Part shown: one piece after another, positions 14,738 to 20,486 of the stretch | Layout: every line of letters starts with the position of its first letter | Position numbering within the stretch: the stretch's first letter is position 1 | From: CAZFIO01 sp964519585 | GTDB taxonomy: Bacteria; Bacillota; Clostridia; Tissierellales; Tissierellaceae | Assembly (NCBI GenBank): GCA_964519585.1 | Contig: CAZFIO010000018.1 | Span: 1-20,486, forward strand | Length of the DNA stretch: 20,486 nt | Direction: 5' to 3' | The notes under the pieces: model-generated | Database searches by the model: none | What the model saw: the letters and a program-made list of their open reading frames with translations, nothing else | What the model was told of the DNA's origin: nothing | Translations under genes and position numbers: made by a program

Positions 14738-16227
14738 GGAAAACTTTGGTTTTATGCTTAGTAATTATTATGATGGTGGTCTTGTCATCTTGCTCAATGA
14801 GTGAATCCGGCCCTATAGATAGGCTAGCTTCACCTGATAATCTTACCCCACCTATACAGGGAAAATGGGTCTTGAGTGATTATATTGATCCATTTAATAC
14901 TGGTAATAAAGAAGAAGAGGAAAATATGCTGGGTAAGGAGGGTCTCTTTCATAAAGAGGCTGTTATACTTGGCTTTGATTATACAACTAACCCCTCCTAT
15001 AAGGTTAAGACTGTTAAGGCTCTGGATTATTTGATTTATAAATACAAATTAAATCCAGAAGATTTGAATATTGATAAAGAGGAAATTACAATAATAACAA
15101 TACTAAGTGATAATCAGTATTTTAATGATTTTATACAGGTTGAAGAGGATCTTTTTATTGTCAATATAGATAATAGGTTCTATATTTTAGAACAACTTGC
15201 CCAACAGGTTAGTATAGAGGAAACTTTAAGATATATTGATATCGAAAAGGCCATGATAAGGGATTCAAATACTATTGATGCAGAGAAGAGAGAGACAGGG
15301 CTTCTCTTGGGTTTAAAGTATCCTACTTATGATAGTATAAATGAATTGCCTAGTTGGGAGTACGAGACTTTATGGATTAGGTCTAATGATGGGACTATAC
15401 TTGAAGTTTATCAGCTGGATAGTCTCCTGGTTCCAAGAAAGAAAGGTTTTTGGGAGATTGGGGTAGAGAGGCAGGTTGACAAGGACCATATAACTGATTT
15501 AATAATAACAAGCCCTAAAAAGGAAGCCCAAATGGAGGCTAATAGGAATAATACTAGCAGGGTAGCTAATTTTAACTCTTATGACCCAACATCTGTATTG
15601 AAAAATATAGTCTTTGTCGGAAATAATTATATATCCATTGAAGAAATAATCAGTAGAAATGATGATAGGAAGATTTTAAAAACATTTTCACTTGATAATC
15701 TACAAAATGAAAACCCTATTAAACTATCAGATTTAGTAGGTGAATCAGGGAAAGAGTTATTCATGGAGGGAGTACAAAAGGTCATGTCTCTAGATGAGGC
15801 TCCTTCTATTAATGAGGCAAATATAGGACTTTCTAGAAACAAGGGACACTGGATATTTAATGGAAGGATTAATTATGTTCAAAATGAAAAAGAACTTTTT
15901 AAGGATTTCAATATCAGGGCAATTCCGCCTAAGGATATAATCAATTATGACGAGAACCTAATTCCCTGGGAAGCAATAAAGAGAAGGATACCTGATGCTA
16001 TAGATATGTTTTTCTCACCTAATAAGGATTTCGTAGTAATCATGACTAATTACAATATTCAAGTATTTAACATTGAAAATAATGACAGTATTAGCCAGGT
16101 GCCCCTAGCAAAGGTTAATTTGCCTAAGAATGCTAGTACAGTAATGTCTGAGTGGGCTCTGGGTAGGTATGTAGATACATGGGAGAATGAGATAATTATT
16201 AGGGGAGGAAAGACTATAGAAGAATAG
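14734..16227 (+). CDS. Lipoprotein of unknown function, coupled to the histidine kinase
   Basis: I do not recognise this 497-residue family. The N-terminus is a clear lipoprotein signal: MRK, a hydrophobic stretch and lipobox LSSC with C20, so the mature protein should be tethered outside the membrane. No further membrane helices are seen. Two stretches share the pattern R-x-K-G-x-W: PRKKGFW (R235 to W240) and SRNKGHW (R368 to W373), about 133 residues apart, each followed by strand-like sequence. This suggests two related beta-rich domains, and the C-terminal part (IDMFFSPNKDFVVIMTNYN) looks like a strand repeat. The ribosome site AAGGAGG is at 14719-14726. The four-base overlap with the kinase gene points to coupled translation and perhaps a sensing or accessory role. 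That is inference from position only. Confidence 0.85.
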   Translation: MRKTLVLCLVIIMMVVLSSCSMSESGPIDRLASPDNLTPPIQGKWVLSDYIDPFNTGNKEEEENMLGKEGLFHKEAVILGFDYTTNPSYKVKTVKALDYLIYKYKLNPEDLNIDKEEITIITILSDNQYFNDFIQVEEDLFIVNIDNRFYILEQLAQQVSIEETLRYIDIEKAMIRDSNTIDAEKRETGLLLGLKYPTYDSINELPSWEYETLWIRSNDGTILEVYQLDSLLVPRKKGFWEIGVERQVDKDHITDLIITSPKKEAQMEANRNNTSRVANFNSYDPTSVLKNIVFVGNNYISIEEIISRNDDRKILKTFSLDNLQNENPIKLSDLVGESGKELFMEGVQKVMSLDEAPSINEANIGLSRNKGHWIFNGRINYVQNEKELFKDFNIRAIPPKDIINYDENLIPWEAIKRRIPDAIDMFFSPNKDFVVIMTNYNIQVFNIENNDSISQVPLAKVNLPKNASTVMSEWALGRYVDTWENEIIIRGGKTIEE

Positions 16228-16279
16228 TAATATGGAGGTTCATCTACTAAAATATATAGATTACTAGGGGGAAAGATAA

Positions 16280-16573
16280 ATGAAAGAATTCTTGGAGTAT
16301 TTTGAGTATGCTAGGGCTTATATATTTATAGCTCTTGGTATAATGATTGTTACACTAATTTTACATCTTCTTTTTAAGAAACATAAATATGTTAAGTATA
16401 TACCTGGAATTGTATTGCTACCTATAGGTTTATATGGTTTGTTTGGTATAGCATCCGCTGAAGATTTAATTAAAGGGATTAGCAAGTTTATGATTTTTAT
16501 AATTGGTGTAGGCGGAGGCTTTGTGGGTCTCCTAACGGCATTGATGCTGGGGGGTTATTCCAAGGATAAGTAG
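16280..16573 (+). CDS. Small membrane protein, three predicted helices, unknown function
   Basis: This 97-residue protein has predicted membrane helices at about residues 12-32, 38-57 and 69-91, with a basic loop (KKHKYVKY) between the first two and a glycine-rich third helix (GVGGGFVGLLTALMLGG). The start is ATG at 16280 with AGGGGG at 16266-16271. It lies 52 bases after the lipoprotein gene with no terminator or evident promoter between, so it is probably the last gene of the two-component cluster. It resembles no family that I can name. Confidence 0.7.
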   Translation: MKEFLEYFEYARAYIFIALGIMIVTLILHLLFKKHKYVKYIPGIVLLPIGLYGLFGIASAEDLIKGISKFMIFIIGVGGGFVGLLTALMLGGYSKDK

Positions 16574-16582
16574 TGCATAAGT

Positions 16583-16617
16583 TCACCCTTACTGTTAAAT
16601 CAATAAGGGTGATTTTT
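16583..16617 (+). terminator. Rho-independent terminator ending the plus-strand cluster
   Basis: TCACCCTTA (16583-16591) pairs perfectly with TAAGGGTGA (16604-16612) around a 12-base loop, and TTTTT follows at 16613-16617. The right arm covers the last codons and part of the stop region of the convergent gene. Confidence 0.8.
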
Positions 16618-16848
16618 AATAAGCCTGATTTTCTCAGGCCTTTTTAATTTTTTTATGGAGGCTTCCCTTTGCATTGCCTGGCTCTTGGAGTCAAATCTTT
16701 CAGTATATACAATTTCTACAGGTAGGCGGCCCCGGGTGTATTTGGAGGCCTTACCCTGATTATGTTTAGCTAGTCTTTTTTCAAGATCTACAGTATAGCC
16801 AGTGTAAAAGGTCCCGTCATTACATTTTAAGATATATACAAAATACAT
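16600..16848 (-). CDS. GIY-YIG domain protein (YhbQ/YazA-like)
   Basis: This 82-residue protein is a single GIY-YIG nuclease-type domain of the short UPF0213 group. It has the VYI (residues 4-6) and YTGYT (15-19) motifs, KYTRGRLPVEIVY in the middle, and E62 in MQREASIKKL as the metal-binding Glu position. Standalone members are small predicted nucleases whose cellular role is uncertain. On the minus strand AAGGGTGAT precedes the ATG, and the gene starts ten bases after the recX stop, so the two are probably co-transcribed. Its 3' end contains the hairpins that terminate the opposite strand. Confidence 0.92.
   Translation of the reverse strand: MYFVYILKCNDGTFYTGYTVDLEKRLAKHNQGKASKYTRGRLPVEIVYTERFDSKSQAMQREASIKKLKRPEKIRLIKNHPY
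16623..16654 (+). terminator. Second plus-strand terminator-like hairpin, inside the convergent gene
   Basis: GCCTGA (16623-16628) pairs with TCAGGC (16634-16639), loop TTTTC, followed by CTTTTTAATTTTTTT. It is a good backup terminator for the plus strand, although its sequence also codes for the C-terminus of the GIY-YIG protein. Confidence 0.5.
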
Positions 16849-16858
16849 ATAATCACCC

Positions 16859-17470
16859 TTATAATAATTCTCTAAGAACCTTGGAGACTACATCATAGGG
16901 ATAGCCCCTTCTTTGAAGAAAGCCTCCAAGTTTTCTATACTGGCTATTTTTATCATCAGACCTGTAGCTGGCTAGTTTCTTTTCAGCCACTTCAAGGGCT
17001 GTGGAATATTCTTCCTCAAAATCTGCTTGTAGGACTTGATCAATAATAGATTTATCTACACCTTTTTTTATTAAATCATATTTTATTCGTACAGAACCAT
17101 ACTTGTTTAGTTTACTTTTATCATGGATGAAGGATCTGGCAAATTCTATATCATTGATGTAGTTTCTTTCTATACAATAGTTTATGGCAAATTCTATATC
17201 TTCATGGGAGTAGTCCTTGGACCTAAGTTTTTGAAAAACTTCCTGCTGGGAACGTTGGCGGTAGGATAAATATCCTAGGGCGGAATTTATAACCTTGTTT
17301 CTTTCATCTGTCTTAAGTATCTTTTCTATAAATTTTTTTTCAATCTCCTGCCCAATATATAGCCTGTATTTGTATGATATTTCCCTATCAAGACCAAAGG
17401 CAAATTCATCATCAAGGTAGATATTTACTCTGTTTTTGTTTTTTTGTGGTTCAATATCAGTAATTATCAA
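16859..17470 (-). CDS. recX: RecX, regulator of RecA
   Basis: This 203-residue cytosolic protein modulates RecA filaments. The N-terminal region (INIYLDDEFAFGLDRE-like strands, residues 13-30) is followed by the three-helix repeats of RecX. The landmarks are ALGYLSYRQRSQQEVFQKL, then VEFAINY-like DIEFAINYCIERNYIND with FARSFI, the YGSVRIKYDLIKKGV block, and the final RKLGGFLQRRGYPYDVV. Length and pattern match Firmicute RecX. The start is TTG at 17470 reading leftwards, with AGGAGG at 17485-17480, nine bases upstream. No recA is in the window, and recX stands apart from recA in many Firmicutes. Followed by the GIY-YIG gene. Confidence 0.93.
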   Translation of the reverse strand: MIITDIEPQKNKNRVNIYLDDEFAFGLDREISYKYRLYIGQEIEKKFIEKILKTDERNKVINSALGYLSYRQRSQQEVFQKLRSKDYSHEDIEFAINYCIERNYINDIEFARSFIHDKSKLNKYGSVRIKYDLIKKGVDKSIIDQVLQADFEEEYSTALEVAEKKLASYRSDDKNSQYRKLGGFLQRRGYPYDVVSKVLRELL

Positions 17471-17539
17471 TTTTCTATACCTCCTCGGTTAAAAGAAAGA
17501 GAAAACAAGCTTTTTTTTCATGTCTAAATTCATGTAAAA

Positions 17540-17567
17540 TTGAAAGTTATTAACCATATTATATAAT
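17540..17567 (+). promoter_or_regulatory. Promoter of the FHA-SEDS-PBP operon
   Basis: TTGAAA at 17540-17545 and TATAAT at 17562-17567 are spaced by 16 bases. The predicted start near 17574 leaves a leader of about 86 bases before the FHA gene. Confidence 0.6.
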
Positions 17568-17575
17568 AATATCAA
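17547..17575 (-). promoter_or_regulatory. Probable promoter of recX, overlapping the divergent promoter
   Basis: On the minus strand TTGATA (17575-17570) and TAATAA (17552-17547) are 17 bases apart. It overlaps the plus-strand promoter almost completely, so the two could not be occupied at once. The -10 is only moderate. Confidence 0.4.
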
Positions 17576-17659
17576 AGGTTATTAATAATTCAAGGCTTTA
17601 ATTCACAAAATAGCTGGATTATGGTAGTATTTAATAGTAGAAGGTTTGGGGGTATATAT

Positions 17660-18094
17660 ATGTTTAATATTATATCATTGATATTTAAGTATATTTTTAT
17701 AGTTATAATATATTTATTTATATTTTCAATAATAAGGTTGATTTACTTAGATATAAGGACTATAGGCACTATAGATGGGGATAGGTTTGTTTATCTCAAG
17801 CTGGTAAATAGGATTGATACCCTGCCCTATAAGCTGAAGGAATATTACATAATTGAAAAGTCTCTAAGCTTAGGAAGGGCCAAGCACAATGATATAATCC
17901 TAAAGGACCCCTTTGTATCAAAAGAACACTTACAAATAGTCAGGGATGAAGGTAAGTATTTTGTTGAAGACCTAGAAAGCTCAAACGGTAGCTTTCTAAA
18001 TGGAGATAGGATTTATGATGCTGTTGAACTAAATAGTAAGGATATAATTAAGATTAGCAATGTGGAGTTTTTATTTGTTAACACAAATAGGTGA
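17660..18094 (+). CDS. Membrane-anchored FHA-domain protein
   Basis: This 144-residue protein has one N-terminal membrane helix (about residues 5-28), a short linker and a C-terminal FHA domain (about 62-141), which binds phosphothreonine peptides on the cytosolic side. The FHA landmarks are all present: LGRAKHNDI (G72, R73), VSKEH (S87, H90) and SSNGSFLNG (108-115). The start is ATG at 17660, with TGGGGGT at 17647-17653. An ATG at 17621 in the same frame has no ribosome site. It stands immediately before the SEDS and PBP genes. In actinobacteria FhaB precedes RodA-PbpA and is controlled by PknB, so a similar phospho-dependent role is inferred here. No kinase gene is in the window. Confidence 0.9.
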   Translation: MFNIISLIFKYIFIVIIYLFIFSIIRLIYLDIRTIGTIDGDRFVYLKLVNRIDTLPYKLKEYYIIEKSLSLGRAKHNDIILKDPFVSKEHLQIVRDEGKYFVEDLESSNGSFLNGDRIYDAVELNSKDIIKISNVEFLFVNTNR

Positions 18095-18100
18095 GGGTTT

Positions 18101-19312
18101 ATGAATATTGATAGAGGGATTATAAATAATCCAAGGAAATTATTATTTTTATTTGAGCTGGCTGCCTTGGCTCTTTTAATTACATATAAGAAGGATAAAC
18201 TGGATGCCTATTCATTTGCAGCTGGATTATTTTTCATACTTATTGTTTATATAGCCAACTATATTCTTTTAAAGGTAACTGATGGGGACCAATACCTTCT
18301 TTTAATTGCTACCATGCTGGTTTCTATTGGTGTGGTTATGATATTTAGGATTGATATCTTTCTAGGGGCCAAACAATTGGTCTGGTTGTCTCTGGGGATC
18401 CTCCTATATTATATAAGTTATTTCTTTGTGAAAACTTTCAAAGACTGGGATAGGCTAATGTATTTCTATATAGGCTTTTCTTATGTACTTTTTGCCCTAA
18501 CATTTTTCTTGGGTGAAAGAAAGTTTGGTGCAATAAACTGGATAGAAATAAGGGGGGTAAGCATACAACCAGCTGAAATAACTAAGGTTTTGCTTATATT
18601 TATCCTAGCTTCTTATTATTCTAAGGAAAGGGATGAGGGTGACAAGAAATCCCTTCTTTATTTAACTGCTATGGAGTATTCCTTTTTAGCTATACTTTTC
18701 CTTCAAAGGGATTTGGGTATGGCCTTAATCTTTTTTGTTATTATATTTTCTGTCCATTATATTTTTGAGCCAAATAGAAGGCTAGTAAAATTAAAGCTTT
18801 TATTTTCCATGGGCCTAGGCCTATTTGGATATATGATGTTTGACCATGTGAAAATCAGATTTACAACCTGGTTAAATCCTTGGGATTATATCAATGACAA
18901 GGGCTATCAGATTACCCAATCCCTCTTTGCTATAGCTGAGGGTGGTTTATTTGGCAAGGGGCTGGGTCTTGGACACCCCTACTATATACCCCTGTCCTAT
19001 AATGATTTTATATTTTCCTCCATTTGTGAGGAAATGGGGATTTTTACTGGCATAGGTATAATAATGCTCTTTATGCTCTTGCTTTATAGGGGCTTTAAGA
19101 TAGGGCTTAATCAGACTGATGACTTTTATAAGATACTTGCCCTGGGTATAAGTGTTTTGCTAGGTATACAGTCTTTTGTGATAATAGGAGGGGTTACTAA
19201 ACTGATACCCTTAACAGGTATCAATCTACCCTTTGTCTCCTATGGTGGTAGTTCTTTAATTACTAGTTTTATAGCCTTGGGAATTTTACAGGCTATATCT
19301 GAGGAAATGTAG
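18101..19312 (+). CDS. SEDS peptidoglycan glycosyltransferase, FtsW/RodA/SpoVE family
   Basis: This 403-residue polytopic membrane protein (about ten helices) polymerises lipid II into glycan strands together with a class B PBP. Family signatures are GAINWIEIRGVSIQPAE (residues 143-159), LQRDLGMAL (201-209), the LNPWDYINDKGYQITQSL loop (259-276), GKGLGLG and YNDFIFSSICEEMG. D302 in the last of these matches the essential Asp of RodA/FtsW. The C-terminal INLPFVSYGGSS is diagnostic. The start at ATG 18101 has GTGAGGG at 18091-18097, and the stop of the FHA gene lies seven bases upstream. Whether it serves elongation, division or sporulation cannot be decided. Pairing with a short PbpA-type PBP and an FHA protein recalls the actinobacterial rodA locus. 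Confidence 0.95.
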   Translation: MNIDRGIINNPRKLLFLFELAALALLITYKKDKLDAYSFAAGLFFILIVYIANYILLKVTDGDQYLLLIATMLVSIGVVMIFRIDIFLGAKQLVWLSLGILLYYISYFFVKTFKDWDRLMYFYIGFSYVLFALTFFLGERKFGAINWIEIRGVSIQPAEITKVLLIFILASYYSKERDEGDKKSLLYLTAMEYSFLAILFLQRDLGMALIFFVIIFSVHYIFEPNRRLVKLKLLFSMGLGLFGYMMFDHVKIRFTTWLNPWDYINDKGYQITQSLFAIAEGGLFGKGLGLGHPYYIPLSYNDFIFSSICEEMGIFTGIGIIMLFMLLLYRGFKIGLNQTDDFYKILALGISVLLGIQSFVIIGGVTKLIPLTGINLPFVSYGGSSLITSFIALGILQAISEEM

Positions 19313-19323
19313 GGGATGGTTCT

Positions 19324-20486
19324 ATGAGTGGAGAAAAAAAAAGGGTACTTACAATACTTGTAATATTTTGCTTTGGCTTTATCAGTCTAATTGCCTATCT
19401 AAGTTTTTTTCAATTGTTTAATGCTGATAAAGTAAAAAACAATTCCTATAATAAAAGACTTTGGCTAAATGAGGAAAATGTTTTAAGAGGGTCAATTTTA
19501 GATAGGAATGATCAGGTCCTAGCCTATAGCGAAATAGGCGAAAAATCCAATCCTAGATACTACAAATATGGAAGGATCTATAGCCATATCATAGGCTATA
19601 GTTATAGGGAGTATGGGAAGGCTGGTCTGGAACTTTCTTATAATAATGACCTGCTGGATATACAAAATAAATCTGTAATTGGTGAAATAAAAAACCTAGT
19701 TCTACCACGATCTGTTGGCAATAATTTGAAGTTGACTATAGATCATGGTCTCCAAGAAAAGGCCCATAGCTTACTAAAGGGTAAAAAAGGAGCTATAGTG
19801 GTTATGAATCCAAAAACAGGTGAAATTTATTCTATGGTTAGCCTTCCAGACTTCAATGTATCAGATTTAAATAAGGATTGGGATAATATAATAGAAGATG
19901 ATGAGAAACCATTGGTTAACAGGGCAACCCAGGGCCTATATCCTCCTGGTTCAATTTTCAAAATAATTACAGCTTCTGCAATTTTGGATAATATAGATAT
20001 ATCTCCAGACTATATATGTAAGGGCAGCACAAAAATTGATGGCTATAAGATAAGTGACTATCAGGGTAAGGCCCATGGGGTTATTGACTTAGATCAGGCA
20101 TTTGCAAAATCTTGCAATACATATTTTGCAGAGAAATCTCTGATAATAGGAGGGCAGAGTCTTGGCGAAGCTGGAGATAGATATATGGTTAATAAAAAGA
20201 TTTATTTTGACCTAGGAGTTTCTACCTCTACATTTTTCTACAAAGGAAATCTAAATGACACTGAAATAGCTTCTAGTGCTATAGGCCAGGGGAAGGTCCT
20301 GGTTACCCCTTTGAATATGGCTATGATGGCAGCTTCAGTTGCCAATGAAGGTAGAATGATGAAGCCTATTCTGGTTAAGAAAATCTTAAATAGTAAGGGG
20401 CAAATAATTAAGACTTTTAATAGCGGCTTACTTTCCCAAAGTGTAAACCATGTTACTGCCTCTAGGTTAAAGGGAATGATGCTGGA
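19324..20486 (+). CDS. Class B penicillin-binding protein (transpeptidase), 3' end outside window
   Basis: The frame runs from ATG 19324 to the window edge (387 codons seen), with AGGGGATGG at 19312-19320 as ribosome site. It has one N-terminal membrane helix (about residues 8-30), a short N-terminal module beginning with VLRGSILDRN, and the transpeptidase domain from about residue 155. The active-site Ser is S210 in PPGSIFK (SxxK with K213), and the SxN motif is S263-C264-N265. The conserved GQGKVLVTPLNMA is present. The KTG motif would lie just beyond the end. The short N-terminal module and lack of a transglycosylase domain fit PbpA-type class B enzymes, partner of the SEDS protein 11 bases upstream. 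It cross-links peptidoglycan outside the membrane. Confidence 0.94.
   Translation, partial: MSGEKKRVLTILVIFCFGFISLIAYLSFFQLFNADKVKNNSYNKRLWLNEENVLRGSILDRNDQVLAYSEIGEKSNPRYYKYGRIYSHIIGYSYREYGKAGLELSYNNDLLDIQNKSVIGEIKNLVLPRSVGNNLKLTIDHGLQEKAHSLLKGKKGAIVVMNPKTGEIYSMVSLPDFNVSDLNKDWDNIIEDDEKPLVNRATQGLYPPGSIFKIITASAILDNIDISPDYICKGSTKIDGYKISDYQGKAHGVIDLDQAFAKSCNTYFAEKSLIIGGQSLGEAGDRYMVNKKIYFDLGVSTSTFFYKGNLNDTEIASSAIGQGKVLVTPLNMAMMAASVANEGRMMKPILVKKILNSKGQIIKTFNSGLLSQSVNHVTASRLKGMML

Noticed and set aside
17621..17659. Earlier ATG for the FHA protein
   Set aside because: No Shine-Dalgarno site precedes it, while ATG 17660 has one and begins directly with the membrane helix.
1..20486. CRISPR arrays, tRNA/rRNA genes, transposases, phage attachment sites
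   Set aside because: None seen on either strand. The only clear tandem repeat is the coding one at 11929-12018.

Overview
The window comes from a low-GC Gram-positive bacterium. AGA/AGG arginine codons and ATA isoleucine codons dominate, Shine-Dalgarno sites are strong (AGGAGG, AGGGGG), and GTG/TTG starts are common. There are Rho-independent terminators and a single-membrane set of envelope genes. The gene families fit an anaerobic clostridium-like Firmicute, possibly Tissierellia, but the genus is a guess. No rRNA, tRNA, CRISPR array or insertion sequence was seen.

Layout from left to right. (1) Bases 1-4197 hold the 3' part of an RND-type efflux pump with a very long coiled-coil insertion, then an acyl-ACP thioesterase. 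(2) Bases 4264-5475 hold a cold-shock protein with its own promoter, a structured leader and a terminator, then a cytosolic parvulin-type peptidyl-prolyl isomerase with a terminator. (3) Bases 5477-11248 hold a complete, tightly overlapped five-gene oligopeptide ABC importer operon (binding protein, two permeases, two ATPases). (4) Bases 11249-11620 hold the decayed stump of an ABC exporter gene. It keeps its promoter, ribosome site and terminator but has lost most of the coding sequence. (5) Bases 11625-16617 hold an envelope-sensing cluster: a membrane-anchored polysaccharide deacetylase, an OmpR-family response regulator, a sensor histidine kinase, an unrecognised lipoprotein and a small three-helix membrane protein. 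The cluster starts at a strong promoter associated with 11-bp-phased TGTAAC repeats. (6) Bases 16600-17470 on the minus strand hold recX and a GIY-YIG family gene. (7) From 17540 a promoter overlapping that of recX drives a cell-wall synthesis set: FHA-domain membrane protein, SEDS glycosyltransferase (FtsW/RodA family) and a class B penicillin-binding protein cut by the window end.

Much of the window concerns the cell envelope. The deacetylase edits peptidoglycan, the two-component system presumably senses an envelope state, and the SEDS/PBP pair polymerises and cross-links peptidoglycan, with the FHA protein as a likely phospho-dependent regulator. The observations most worth a second look are the RND coiled-coil hairpin, the phased repeats before the deacetylase/two-component cluster and its unknown lipoprotein, the alternative hairpins in the cold-shock leader, the apparent non-canonical start of the first importer permease, and the deletion-fused ABC exporter remnant.
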